From contig NZ_JANUQM010000003.1 of the NCBI RefSeq assembly GCF_030386795.1, positions 186,001-250,000 on the forward strand: a DNA stretch of 64,000 nucleotides, given 5' to 3'. This document shows, piece by piece, positions 1 to 8,545 of the stretch; positions within the stretch are counted from its first letter, which is position 1, and each line of letters starts with the position of its first letter. The DNA comes from Streptomyces sp. S.PNR 29. GTDB lineage: Bacteria > Actinomycetota > Actinomycetes > Streptomycetales > Streptomycetaceae. The notes beneath the pieces are model-generated. The model saw only the letters and a program-made list of their open reading frames with translations, was not told the origin of the DNA and did no database searches. The position numbers and the translations under genes were made by a program.

Positions 1-1
1 A

Positions 2-451
2 CCCGCGGTGGTGCTGCGGGGATTCGTTCAGGCCCTCGGCATCGAGGCCCACCGGATCCCGGGGGAGCCGGACGAGGTGGCCGCCCTGTTCCGCTCACTC
101 GTCCACGGGACCAGGACGCTGATCGTGCTCGACGGCGTGGTGGACACCGATCAGGTCGTCCCGATGCTGCCCGGGCCGGGCGACTGCGCGGTGGCCGTCA
201 CCAGCCGGCGGCGACTGGCCGCCGTACAGGCGCACTTCGACCCGCTGTCCATCCGGCTCGGGCGGATGGCCGTGGAGGAGGGGGCCGAGCTGGTGCGATC
301 CCTGCTGGACGGCACACGGGTGGCGAGGGCCCTCGCCGAACAGATCCGGCACGGTTGCCCGAGGGACATCAGGCAACTGGTCGGCGACCTGCTGGCCGAT
401 CCGCGGAAACCGGCGGGGAACAGGCGCTCCGAAGGTCCGCGCCCCGCCTGA
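2..451 (+). CDS. NB-ARC (AfsR/SARP-like) regulator, C-terminal fragment cut by the window edge
   Basis: The reading frame is open from base 2, so the gene begins outside the window. The visible residues carry the NB-ARC kinase-2 pattern (LIVLDGVVDTDQV), followed by a Pro/Gly-rich stretch and an AVTSRRRL RNBS-like motif. Both are typical of the nucleotide-binding domain of Streptomyces AfsR/SARP-type transcriptional regulators. After the NB-ARC core only about 50 residues remain before the stop, with no TPR array, so the protein ends early compared with full AfsR. It lies 178 bp upstream of the RiPP precursor gene on the same strand and may be the pathway regulator, but without its N-terminus that is inference. 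Confidence 0.6.
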   Translation, partial: PAVVLRGFVQALGIEAHRIPGEPDEVAALFRSLVHGTRTLIVLDGVVDTDQVVPMLPGPGDCAVAVTSRRRLAAVQAHFDPLSIRLGRMAVEEGAELVRSLLDGTRVARALAEQIRHGCPRDIRQLVGDLLADPRKPAGNRRSEGPRPA

Positions 452-587
452 TCGGCGTCGGGCGCACCTTATCCGAATTCTTGTGGCGCCGATACGGAAC
501 TATGCCCTGCACCGGCGGGAATTTGGTGCCCAATAGAGTCACCACCCTTTGTCTGGACGCCCATAAGGCCGGACGGCATGCTGGCCG

Positions 588-609
588 GGAGTGCGTATTC
601 CCGCACTCC
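588..609 (+). promoter_or_regulatory. 5'-leader hairpin before the RiPP precursor gene
   Basis: GGAGTGCG (588-595) and CGCACTCC (602-609) form a perfect 8-bp stem with a 6-base loop. It sits 12 bases before the GGGAG Shine-Dalgarno sequence (622-626) of the precursor gene. It could stabilise the leader mRNA or bind a regulator; the sequence does not tell which. Confidence 0.4.
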
Positions 610-628
610 GAAGCGGAATGAGGGAGTA

Positions 629-883
629 ATGGAGAAGAACGAAGAAGACGTGGTGACCGCATCGGTTTCGGAAACCGATATCGAGAACCTGGTCCAGCAG
701 ATCAAGGCCGACGACGCGGCGAACGCGAACCTTCAGGACGTCGACCTGTCCTTCGCGGAGATCTCCGGCCTCAGTGAGGAGGAACTGCAGCAGTTCCTGG
801 AGGAGAAGGCGAGCGTCACCGCCGCCAGCGGTGTGCAGCAGAGCGTCATCGGATTCGCCGTCACGGTGGCCGTGCACTGCTGA
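629..883 (+). CDS. Thioamitide (thioviridamide-family) precursor peptide
   Basis: 84 residues, starting at ATG 629 just after AGGGAG. The leader is acidic and helical (many Glu/Asp, SGLSEEELQQFLEEK near residues 46-60). The C-terminus VQQSVIGFAVTVAVHC matches the thioviridamide family pattern: a 13-residue hydrophobic core starting with Ser and ending T-x-x-x-H-C. The likely core is residues 72-84 (bases 842-880). By family knowledge Ser1 becomes the N-terminal pyruvyl/lactyl cap, Thr8 and Cys13 form the aminovinyl-methylcysteine macrocycle, His12 is N-methylated and beta-hydroxylated, and backbone amides become thioamides. The core is bulkier than the Ala-rich thioviridamide core, with Ile3, Gly4, Phe5 and Val7. 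The cleavage site is inferred from the family. Confidence 0.92.
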   Translation: MEKNEEDVVTASVSETDIENLVQQIKADDAANANLQDVDLSFAEISGLSEEELQQFLEEKASVTAASGVQQSVIGFAVTVAVHC

Positions 884-896
884 CCTGGCCGACACG

Positions 897-2000
897 ATGA
901 ATCCGATCATCGATCACGATGAGCGGATGCGGGTCCGGACGCTGGGCTTCCACACCCGGCGTCCGGATCCTCATCCGCGGCCCCGCGCCGGGCTGGGCAC
1001 CGGCCGTGACACGGTCGCGGACCGGGTACGCGCCCTGGACCTGGGCGCCCCCGTGAGCTGGGTACGGCACTGCGTCTCCCGCCGCACCGTCGTGCTGGCC
1101 GGCCTGGCGGACGGGCGGCACCTCGTGCTCAAGTGGCCCGACGACGACCTGGACCCCGCGGGCAGTCGCGAGGCGGACATGCTGTCGCTGCTGTGGTCCA
1201 CCCCGATGACGGCCGAGGCCCGGACCGCCCTGCCGAGCGCCGTGCCGGTGACGGGGGGCGGGCAGATCACCGCCTACGACGCCCTCCACCCGGCCGCCAG
1301 CCTGCGCGAGCTGCTCGACACCGGCGCCCTGCGGACCGGCCACGTCGACACGCTGGCCACCGCGCTCGCGGGACTGCACACCGCTCGGTGGACGGCGGAC
1401 GTACTGACCGACCCCGACCTGCGGATGAGCGCACCGGCGCCGCGGACCACACTGCTGAGCGTCGCCGAGTACGCCTGCGGGGTGGGGGCGGAGTTCGACA
1501 CCTGGATCCGGGCCGTGCAGCGGCTGTCGGACGCCTTCGGCGAACTGCACCGGGGCTGGGACCCGCGCGGCCTCATCCACTTCGACCTGCGCGACGACAA
1601 CGTGCTGTTCACCACCGGCACCACGGCGTCGACGGCGGTCCGGATCATCGACTGGGAGTTCGCCGCGGTCGGCGATCCGCACTACGACGTCGGCTACGTC
1701 GTCGCCCAGTTCGTGCTGCACGCGCTGCGAAGCAGCGGCAGACCCTCGATCCCCGCCGCCACCCTCCACACGATCGATCGCCTGGTCACGGTGTACCACT
1801 CCCAGGCCCCGGCGCCCGGCGCGGCGCTCCTCAAGACCGTGCGGTACGCGGGCCTGGTCCTGTTGCAGCAGGCCGGCGCGCGGCTGGAACTGTTCGGCTC
1901 GCTGGGCCGCACCGGCCATCTGAGCCTGCTGCTCGCCGAGGGGCTGCTCCGCCGGCCTCAGACGCTGCTGAACCGCCTGTCGCCGCAGGGAGCGCCATGA
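897..2000 (+). CDS. Aminoglycoside-phosphotransferase-fold kinase, thioamitide dehydratase component (TvaC-like)
   Basis: 367 residues with the APH/choline-kinase fold. The Brenner catalytic loop is HFDLRDDNVLF (His228, Asp230, Asn235) and the metal-binding motif is IIDWEFA (Asp252), so the active site looks intact. In thioamitide clusters this type of protein works with a HopA1-domain lyase as a split Ser/Thr dehydratase: the kinase phosphorylates the core hydroxyls and the lyase eliminates phosphate. The start at ATG 897 is 13 bases after the precursor stop, with no hairpin between, so both genes must share a transcript. The stop overlaps the next ATG (ATGA). Confidence 0.85.
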   Translation: MNPIIDHDERMRVRTLGFHTRRPDPHPRPRAGLGTGRDTVADRVRALDLGAPVSWVRHCVSRRTVVLAGLADGRHLVLKWPDDDLDPAGSREADMLSLLWSTPMTAEARTALPSAVPVTGGGQITAYDALHPAASLRELLDTGALRTGHVDTLATALAGLHTARWTADVLTDPDLRMSAPAPRTTLLSVAEYACGVGAEFDTWIRAVQRLSDAFGELHRGWDPRGLIHFDLRDDNVLFTTGTTASTAVRIIDWEFAAVGDPHYDVGYVVAQFVLHALRSSGRPSIPAATLHTIDRLVTVYHSQAPAPGAALLKTVRYAGLVLLQQAGARLELFGSLGRTGHLSLLLAEGLLRRPQTLLNRLSPQGAP

Positions 2001-2983
2001 CCGAGCACGAGGAGCTGTTCCGCACCATCGCCGCGGACCTGGAGGTGCGCACACCGGAGACCTTCCACCACCGCGAGTTCGGTGCGTTCACCCCGCCCAG
2101 GGACCTCGAAAGCACCTCCGCCCGGCCGCTGCTGGTTCCCCTGTGCCGCACCGTCTACCTCGTCTACCACTCCGGGGACCGGCCCTCCGCACGGCTCTTC
2201 CTGAGCGGCGGCCACGCCGCCCGCGCCGTGCACGAGCTGGAGGACGTCACCTACGCGGCGCGGCTGGACCACGCCGCCGCGGGGTACGGCGTGTGGACCG
2301 CGGGGTGGACCGTCGTCGAGCGGCGGGGGGCCGACGCCGTGGTCTCCCAGGACGGCCTGACGCTGCTGGCGCGGCCCCACGAGGTGGCGGTGCGGGCACC
2401 CCGGGTCGGCCAGGTCGTCGACATCCGGCTGCCCACCGAACGCCCTTACCGCGTTCCCGGCTGGTACTGCGTGGTGGGAGAGGCCGGCAAACCCGACAGC
2501 TCGGACCTGATCCGCGTCTACTTCTGTCTCGGGTCCGCGGAGGTGGCGCCCGTCCTGCTCGCGTCGGTGCTCGCCGAACTGAACGGACACAGGGTGGCGT
2601 TCGAGGCGAAGACCGTCAACTCGCCCGCGTCGCTGGTGCGCCGGGACTCCTTCGTGGTCTACCTGGAACGGGACCAGTGGGACCGGCACCGGCACTTCTT
2701 CACCGAGTTGCACCGGACGCACGAGGCGGACCTGCGCGACGACTACCCGCGCTTCGCCCTGCGCCTGGGCAAGGGCTTCTCCTTCGCGCAGGACCCGGAC
2801 ATCGACGAGGGGACCATGAGTTTCGGCGAGCACCGCAGTCTGCTGGTCGCCGAAGGTCTGCTCGACGCGTTCGAGGGCGGCGCGCTCACCGAGAGGGAGC
2901 GGTTCGAGGCCATCTCGGCACGCTACGAGGCTGCCGGACTGGACGTCCGGGCGCCCTACCTGAACCGGGAGCGGACGTGGTGA
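1997..2983 (+). CDS. HopA1-domain protein, thioamitide dehydratase lyase component (TvaD-like)
   Basis: 328 residues. The C-terminal two thirds show the HopA1 effector-family pattern: RVYFCLGS, then FEAKTVNSPASLVRRDSFVVYL, RFALRLGKGFSF and SFGEHRSLLVAEGLL. Type III effectors with related lyase chemistry eliminate phosphate from phospho-Thr. In thioamitide and some lanthipeptide systems the HopA1-like partner performs the elimination on the phosphorylated precursor. The gene overlaps the kinase gene by 4 bases (ATGA) and the following gene by GTGA, supporting a stoichiometric complex. The N-terminal 130 residues are not recognisable as another domain. Confidence 0.82.
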   Translation: MTEHEELFRTIAADLEVRTPETFHHREFGAFTPPRDLESTSARPLLVPLCRTVYLVYHSGDRPSARLFLSGGHAARAVHELEDVTYAARLDHAAAGYGVWTAGWTVVERRGADAVVSQDGLTLLARPHEVAVRAPRVGQVVDIRLPTERPYRVPGWYCVVGEAGKPDSSDLIRVYFCLGSAEVAPVLLASVLAELNGHRVAFEAKTVNSPASLVRRDSFVVYLERDQWDRHRHFFTELHRTHEADLRDDYPRFALRLGKGFSFAQDPDIDEGTMSFGEHRSLLVAEGLLDAFEGGALTERERFEAISARYEAAGLDVRAPYLNRERTW

Positions 2984-3864
2984 CGGGGATCCGGCCGGCC
3001 CGCGAGATCCGGGGACCCATCGCGGACCGGCTCTGCCTGAGTGCCCCGTCCGGCCACGTCTGGATCGAGCGGTTGCACCGCCCCGGCGCGCAGTACCTGG
3101 GAGCAGACCAGATCTCGCTGCTGCGTACGGTGCTCCCGACCGCGCACCTGCCCCAGGTGCGGTCCGCGGAACTCGCCGTGTGGCCTGTGGTGCCGAGCCC
3201 GGAACTGCTCAGCGACCGCATGCTGACCCCGACGTCCGCCGAGGACGACGCCGGCTGGACGCACGTCCTGCGCGCACTCGGGCAGCACATCGCCGAGGTC
3301 CACCGGGTTCCGGTGACCCCCGCCCTGCGCACGGCGCTGCCGGACCGCGGCCGTGGCCCCGCGTGGCTCGACGACGAGGTCGTGGCCGCCGGCGTGCGCG
3401 CCTGGCGGGCCCGGCTTCCGCTGGACGTCGCGCCCGCGCTGGCGTCGTCCGCGCGGCGGGCGGGTGGCCCGGCACGGGTCACGCTGGTCCACGGCAGGCT
3501 CTCCGCGGGTGCCTGCGCGCCCGGCCCGGTACTGCTCGCGTGGCGGGAGGCGGGGGTGGGCGACCCGCTCCGGGATCTGGCGCACCTCCTCGCGGAACTG
3601 GTGGAGACCGCCGCGCTGTTCGACCGCCCCCCGTCGACGGTGGAGCTGCGCGCGCGGGCCTTTCTCGGCGCGTACCAGGAGGCACACGGCGAGCGCCTGA
3701 CCGGGGACGAGCGGGCACGGCTGTGGGATCTGACCGCGCACCGTGTCATCGAGCACTACGCACAGGGGGCGTGGGCCTCCCAGGACGCGACCGGCGCCGC
3801 GGCGACCCTGCCCGCCGTCGAGCGATGCTGGGCGGCCGTGCGCACAGCGGAGGTGGCGCCATGA
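2980..3864 (+). CDS. Degenerate phosphotransferase-fold protein of the thioamitide cluster (TvaE-like)
   Basis: 294 residues, GTG start overlapping the previous stop (GTG 2977 is also possible). The C-terminal part aligns with APH-fold enzymes: LVHGRLSAGAC stands where a catalytic HGDLxxxN loop is expected, and LLAWREAGVGDPLRDLAHLL where the second metal-binding segment is expected. The catalytic Asp and the loop Asn are replaced, so it is probably not an active kinase by the usual mechanism. It may be a scaffold or substrate-binding partner of the dehydratase. The position between HopA1 and HFCD genes is as in thioviridamide-type clusters as I remember them. Confidence 0.75.
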   Translation: MTGIRPAREIRGPIADRLCLSAPSGHVWIERLHRPGAQYLGADQISLLRTVLPTAHLPQVRSAELAVWPVVPSPELLSDRMLTPTSAEDDAGWTHVLRALGQHIAEVHRVPVTPALRTALPDRGRGPAWLDDEVVAAGVRAWRARLPLDVAPALASSARRAGGPARVTLVHGRLSAGACAPGPVLLAWREAGVGDPLRDLAHLLAELVETAALFDRPPSTVELRARAFLGAYQEAHGERLTGDERARLWDLTAHRVIEHYAQGAWASQDATGAAATLPAVERCWAAVRTAEVAP

Positions 3865-4457
3865 CCGCCGACCGGGTGGACCTGTCCGGCGCACGGCTGG
3901 TGGTCGGTGTCAGCGGCTCCGTCGCCGCGCTGGGCACACCGCACCTGCTGACCTGGCTGCGCGCCCGGCTCGGGGTCACGGACGTGTGCGTGGTGCTCTC
4001 GGAGATGGCGCAGCGCTTCGTCACCCGGGAGTCGCTCCTGGCCGTCGCCGACTGCACCGTGGTGACCGGCTGGTCGGACCTCCCGCCCGGCGCCAGGTCC
4101 CACGTCGGCATCGCCGCGGGGGCCGACGTGCTGCTGCTGATGCCCGCCACGTCGAACACCGTCGCCAAGCTCGCTCACGGCATCGCCGACACCGTGCTCA
4201 CCGCGGTGATCGCCGCCGCGACCTGTCCGGTGATCGTGGCCCCGTCGATGAGCGAGGCGACCTGGAACAAGCCCGCCACCCGGCGCAACGTCGCCCAGCT
4301 GGTCGCGGACGGCTACCAGGTCGTCGAGCCCAAGGACGGTCTGTCGACCAGTACGTCCGACGTGGAGTTCGGGTCCGTCGGCGACTTCCGCGAGCCGCTG
4401 CTGCGCGCGCTCATCAAGACCCGTATCGCACCTGCCAGGGGAGAGGAACGTCCGTGA
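3861..4457 (+). CDS. HFCD-family FMN-dependent cysteine decarboxylase (TvaF-like)
   Basis: 198 residues, the usual size for EpiD/MrsD-type homo-oligomeric flavin cysteine decarboxylases. Visible motifs are the N-terminal flavin-binding strand LVVGVSGSVAAL, the catalytic His81 (SHVGIAAGAD), PATSNT (95-100, equivalent to EpiD PASANT) and the substrate-clamp segment PSMSEATWN (128-136). It oxidatively decarboxylates the C-terminal Cys of the precursor to an enethiol, which adds to a dehydrated residue (here expected Dhb8) to close the AviMeCys ring. ATG 3861 overlaps the preceding stop; the stop overlaps the next GTG. Confidence 0.92.
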   Translation: MTADRVDLSGARLVVGVSGSVAALGTPHLLTWLRARLGVTDVCVVLSEMAQRFVTRESLLAVADCTVVTGWSDLPPGARSHVGIAAGADVLLLMPATSNTVAKLAHGIADTVLTAVIAAATCPVIVAPSMSEATWNKPATRRNVAQLVADGYQVVEPKDGLSTSTSDVEFGSVGDFREPLLRALIKTRIAPARGEERP

Positions 4458-5683
4458 TCACCAAGGACACGGTGCTGACGAGGAGAGCCGATCTGATCGT
4501 CCAACTGGACGGCGCGAACACGGTCCGTGTGCACCACGGCCGTGTGGTGTCGGAGTTCGGCCGGCACGCGCTGGCCCTGCTGGACGCCTTCTGGCGACCT
4601 CGCACGGTCGCCGAAGCACTGCGTCTGCTCGGGCCCCGGCTCGTCGGCGGGCGTGCGCTGGACGAGGTGGTGAGCACGCTCGGGCAGCTCGTCTCGGCCG
4701 GGGTGCTGGCCGAGGAGCATCCCGTCGGCTTCACCGACCTGATGTTTCCCGTGGGCGGCTACGGCATGGCCTATCCGAACATCCGGATGCTGGACGACCC
4801 CCTGCGCAAGCGGCTGTTCGTACGCGCCGTCAAGGAGGTCGTGCGACCGGGCGACGTGGTGCTGGATCTCGGCACGGGATCGGGCATCCTCGCCGTCGCG
4901 GCCGCGCAGGCCGGGGCCCGGCGGGTCTATGCGGTCGAGCCCGCCCAGTCGGCCGGCCTGGCGCAGGCGGTGGCCGACCGCAACGGGGTGGCCGACCGCA
5001 TCACCTTCCTGCGCGACTGGTCCACCTCGGTGGAACTGCCGGAGAAGGCCGACGTGCTCACCACGGACATCGTCGGCAACGACGCGCTGGACATGGCCAT
5101 CTGGGAAACGGTGCAGGACGCGCGCGAGCGCCTGCTCGCCCCCGGTGCCCGGCTGGTCCCGGAGTCGATCACCGCCTCCGCGCGCCTCGTACGGATGCCG
5201 CCGGAACACGTCGCGGCACACCGGGTGGTTCCGGCGCACGTCGAGGAGTGGAACGCCCGCTACGGCATGGACTTCACCCCCTTGCTGGAGCACGACCGCG
5301 ATCGGGTGGCCGGGTTCTACGAACCTCCCACGCTCGCCGCGCAGTGGCCCAGGCTCTCGCCGGCGACACCGCTGTACGAGGTGGACCTCCACCGCGACGC
5401 CCGCGTCTTCACCGGCACCGCCGAGGTCGTCGCCGAGCGGGCGGGCGTGGTCAACGGCGTGACCGTCCACTTCGAGGCGCGCCTGTCTCCCGGCACCGTC
5501 CTGTCCACGGATCCGGTCGGCGGCTGCGACAAGAGCCACTGGTTCACCGCCGGATGGGTCTTCCCCCAAGAGGTCGAGGTGGTGCCCGGCACCGCGGTCA
5601 CCCTGTCCTACCACTACACCGGCGACGGCCGCGCCACGGTCGAACTCGCCGACCGCACCGCACCCCAGGAGGTGGGGGCATGA
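4454..5683 (+). CDS. SAM methyltransferase with N-terminal PqqD-like region (TvaG-like, His N-methylation)
   Basis: 409 residues. Residues 135-165 hold the class I SAM-binding motif VLDLGTGSGILAVAAA and the acidic post-I end VEPAQ. The downstream beta-barrel-like half resembles PRMT-type enzymes (TTDIVGNDALD; double-E-like region). In thioamitide clusters this gene is held responsible for the bis-N-methylation of the penultimate His. The first 90 residues (a beta-hairpin with VHHGRVVSEFG, then AEALRLLGPRL and STLGQLVSAGVL) look like a PqqD-type winged helix. That would act as a recognition element binding the leader peptide; this is inference from pattern only. Start GTG 4454 overlaps the previous stop. 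Confidence 0.82.
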   Translation: MITKDTVLTRRADLIVQLDGANTVRVHHGRVVSEFGRHALALLDAFWRPRTVAEALRLLGPRLVGGRALDEVVSTLGQLVSAGVLAEEHPVGFTDLMFPVGGYGMAYPNIRMLDDPLRKRLFVRAVKEVVRPGDVVLDLGTGSGILAVAAAQAGARRVYAVEPAQSAGLAQAVADRNGVADRITFLRDWSTSVELPEKADVLTTDIVGNDALDMAIWETVQDARERLLAPGARLVPESITASARLVRMPPEHVAAHRVVPAHVEEWNARYGMDFTPLLEHDRDRVAGFYEPPTLAAQWPRLSPATPLYEVDLHRDARVFTGTAEVVAERAGVVNGVTVHFEARLSPGTVLSTDPVGGCDKSHWFTAGWVFPQEVEVVPGTAVTLSYHYTGDGRATVELADRTAPQEVGA

Positions 5684-7032
5684 AGATGCGCGACCACGCA
5701 CCGAAGTTCGCCGGCGCCGGCACGCACCGTGAGGTCTCCGCCGAGGAGACGGCGGCGCGCGTCTGGCCGTATCTGCGGCACGCGGGCATCACCCGGGTCG
5801 CCGACATCACCTGGCTCGACCGCATCGGCATCCCCGTCTACAACGCCATCTCCCCCAGGTCACGGGACCTCATCTCGGTCTACAACGGCAAGGGGCTGCG
5901 GCCGATCGACGCGAAGGTCTCCGCGGTCATGGAGGCGGTCGAGCGCTTCGCGGCCTGGCTGCCCCGCACCCCCGCCGCCGTCGCGTCCTACGCCGAGCTG
6001 GCCAAGGGCGGCTGCGCGGTGCTGAACCCGGCCGACTGCAACACCAGGCTGTCCGCGCACTACCGGGACGACGCCCCCGTCTCCTGGCTGTCGGGTTACG
6101 ACCTGGTCCGCGAGGAGCCGGTGCTGGTGCCCATGCACGGCACCACCTACAGCGACCAGTTCCACGAGCCGCCGGTGTACAGCATCGCCTCGACGAACGG
6201 ACTCGCCTCGGGCAACACCGTGGAGGAGGCCGTCACGCACGCACTGTGCGAGCTGATCGAGCGGGACTCGATGACCCTGGCCGAACTGGTGACCACCTAC
6301 CTGGAGGGCGTGCTGCGCACCGGTACCTCGGTCCCGCGCCAGCCCGAGTCGGTGACCTCCGGGATGCGCTCACGGCACCCGCACTTCGTCATGGACCGGC
6401 TGCCGCCGCAGGTGGAGGCCGTGGTCGCCCGCTTCCGCGCGGCCGGCGTCGAGGTGCGCATGGTCGACATCACCTCCGAGCTGGGCGTGCCCAGCGTCTG
6501 GTGCGCCACGGTGGAGACCTTCGGGCCGACCGAGGGCCCGCAGGGGCACGGCGGGTTCGGCACGCACCCGGACGTGACGGTCGCGATGATCCGCGCGCTC
6601 ACCGAGTGTGCGCAGAGCAGGGCCGTGGACATCCAGGCGATGCGCGAGGACATCAGCACCCCCGACGAGGAGGTGCCCAAGCATCTGGAGCACGTGCACC
6701 GGGTCAACACCGTCAACGCGTCCGGCTGGTGGTGGGAGCCCACGGACACCCGCATCACCGCCGCCGACGTTCCCAGTCATCCGTCCGAGGACGTCACCGA
6801 GGACCTGCGCCTGCTGCTGGACCGGTTGGTGGCGGGCGGACTCGACCGGGTGATCGTCGTCGACCTCAGCCCGCCGACGGTGCCCGCCTCGGTGGTCAGG
6901 GTGATCGTGCCCGGCCTGGAGTCCTGGTCGGTCGACCACAGCAAGCTGGGCGCCCGGGCGACCCGGCTGTGGAACACCGCCGTCGCCGGTCTGACGAGCC
7001 CGGCCATGGCGGCCGTACGGGGGGAGGGATGA
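5680..7032 (+). CDS. YcaO-domain thioamide-forming enzyme (TvaH-like)
   Basis: 450 residues. The YcaO ATP-binding fold is clear: SVYNGKG (67-72) before SAVMEAVERF (81-90, Glu85/Glu88), ASTNGLASGN (170-179) before HALCELIERD (187-196, Glu191/Glu194/Arg195), and TECAQSR (308-314). YcaO proteins activate the amide oxygen with ATP. With TfuA partners they install sulfur to give thioamides, here presumably at several core positions. The directly overlapping TfuA gene, rather than an E1-like or ThiF partner, is what assigns it to thioamidation instead of azoline formation. ATGA overlap with the methyltransferase gene. Confidence 0.92.
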   Translation: MKMRDHAPKFAGAGTHREVSAEETAARVWPYLRHAGITRVADITWLDRIGIPVYNAISPRSRDLISVYNGKGLRPIDAKVSAVMEAVERFAAWLPRTPAAVASYAELAKGGCAVLNPADCNTRLSAHYRDDAPVSWLSGYDLVREEPVLVPMHGTTYSDQFHEPPVYSIASTNGLASGNTVEEAVTHALCELIERDSMTLAELVTTYLEGVLRTGTSVPRQPESVTSGMRSRHPHFVMDRLPPQVEAVVARFRAAGVEVRMVDITSELGVPSVWCATVETFGPTEGPQGHGGFGTHPDVTVAMIRALTECAQSRAVDIQAMREDISTPDEEVPKHLEHVHRVNTVNASGWWWEPTDTRITAADVPSHPSEDVTEDLRLLLDRLVAGGLDRVIVVDLSPPTVPASVVRVIVPGLESWSVDHSKLGARATRLWNTAVAGLTSPAMAAVRGEG

Positions 7033-7709
7033 TGCGCGCGGTCGTGTTCTGCGGACCCAGCCTGAGCCACGCCGATGCCAGGCGGGTGCTCGACGCCGAA
7101 TACCTGCCGCCGGTCGGCAAGGGCGACCTGGACCGGTTGCTGGCCGACGAGCGGCCACCGGACCTCATCGGCATCGTGGACGGGCGCTTCTTCCAGTCGC
7201 TGTCCGTCTCGCCCAAGGAGATCCTGCGCGTGCTCGACGCCGGGATCGCGGTGTACGGCTCCTCCAGCATGGGCGCCCTGCGGGCAGTGGAGTGCGCGCC
7301 GTACGGGATGGTCGGGATCGGCGCGGTCTTCGAGTGCTTCCGCTCCGGGGAGATCGACCAGGACGACGAGGTCGCGATCACCTACTCCACCGACACTCTC
7401 GCATCGCTGTCCGAACCTCTGGTCAACATGCGGTTCGCGCTCGCCGCCGCCGTCCGCGCGGGCGCGGCGGACGCCGCACTCGCCGAGCGTTTCCTGCGGG
7501 TGGCCAAGGAGATCTACTTCCCGCAGCGGTCCACCGCGGCCGTCATCAACGCGCTGCGGAAGGAGGTCGCGACGGCGGACCTGGAGGCTCTGGCCGCCTA
7601 TCTGCGCACGAGCGCGCCGGACGCCAAGCGGGAGGACGCGCTGGCGCTGCTGCGCCGGATGGGCGCGGACAGGGCGGCGGCACGCGCTCGGGCGGGGGCA
7701 CGCGGATGA
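7029..7709 (+). CDS. TfuA-domain protein, YcaO partner for thioamidation (TvaI-like)
   Basis: 226 residues with the TfuA core: an N-terminal VVFCGPSLSHADAR strand-loop, a central YGSSSMGALRAVEC motif, VAITYSTD and LSEPLVNMRFAL. TfuA is thought to assist YcaO by delivering or activating sulfur. It overlaps the YcaO gene (ATGATG: start 7029 or 7032), with GGAGGG only a few bases upstream, indicating tightly coupled translation. Length and motif order are normal for the family. Confidence 0.9.
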   Translation: MMRAVVFCGPSLSHADARRVLDAEYLPPVGKGDLDRLLADERPPDLIGIVDGRFFQSLSVSPKEILRVLDAGIAVYGSSSMGALRAVECAPYGMVGIGAVFECFRSGEIDQDDEVAITYSTDTLASLSEPLVNMRFALAAAVRAGAADAALAERFLRVAKEIYFPQRSTAAVINALRKEVATADLEALAAYLRTSAPDAKREDALALLRRMGADRAAARARAGARG

Positions 7710-8545
7710 CGGCGGCCGGGCGGGACCTGAAGGAGCGGTGGGCCGCCGACGGCTATGCCTTCCCGGTGCCGCTGCTGGAGCCCCAGGAGGCCGGGGCGCT
7801 GCTGACCGCCGTGCGCCGGCACAAGGAGATCTCCCACCGGGTCGGCGGCCGGCTGGCGCAGCGGTGGAACTCGCCGAAGATCCACTTGCTGGCGCCCTGG
7901 GCGGACCGCCTCGTGCGCGACGACCGCCTGCTCGATGTGGCGACCCGGCTGATCGGTCCGGACCTCCTCGTCTGGTCCACGACGGTGTTCGTCCGGCGCG
8001 CGGGCAGCGCCGAGCGGCTCGCCTGGCACCAGGACGCTCTGCACTACGGCTGGGCGAACCCGCACGGCACCGCGGTGCGGGTGTGGCTGGCGCTGACGGC
8101 GGCGGGCCCGGAGAACGGCACGATGCGCTTCCTGCCCGGCCCGCACAACCACGCCCTGGTGCCGCATCGCCTGCGTGCGGGGCGTGCGGCGGACGGGCTG
8201 GAGGCGGACATCGCGGTGGACGAGGAGTCGGCGGTCGAGGTCCGGCTGCGCCCCGGCCAGGCGTCGCTGCACGGACCCACGACCGTCCACTCCTCCGGGC
8301 CCAGCGCGGCCGCGGCCGACCGGGTGTGCTTCGCCGTGGACTACATCAGCCCGGCGCTGCGGCAACTGCCCGGTGCGGACAGTGCCCTGCTCGTGCGCGG
8401 CAGCGCCGCCGCCGGCACGTTCGCCCTGGAGGAGCCTCCGGAGCACGAGTACAGCGCCGCGAGTCTGCGCCGTTTCCAGGAGGCGGTCGCCCTGCGGGAC
8501 GAACACTTCCGCGCGGTCGCCCGTGCCGCGGCGGAGGCCGGGTGA
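7706..8545 (+). CDS. Phytanoyl-CoA-dioxygenase-like Fe(II)/2-oxoglutarate oxygenase (TvaJ-like)
   Basis: 279 residues. The 2-His-1-carboxylate triad of PhyH enzymes is visible: WHQDALHYGW gives His108 and Asp110, and TTVHSSGPS gives His195, with a 2-oxoglutarate-binding Arg about 10 residues later (ADRVCFAVDY). In thioviridamide-type clusters the equivalent enzyme is credited with beta-hydroxylation of the methylated His. The core here keeps that His at position 12. ATGA overlaps on both sides. Confidence 0.85.
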   Translation: MTAAGRDLKERWAADGYAFPVPLLEPQEAGALLTAVRRHKEISHRVGGRLAQRWNSPKIHLLAPWADRLVRDDRLLDVATRLIGPDLLVWSTTVFVRRAGSAERLAWHQDALHYGWANPHGTAVRVWLALTAAGPENGTMRFLPGPHNHALVPHRLRAGRAADGLEADIAVDEESAVEVRLRPGQASLHGPTTVHSSGPSAAAADRVCFAVDYISPALRQLPGADSALLVRGSAAAGTFALEEPPEHEYSAASLRRFQEAVALRDEHFRAVARAAAEAG

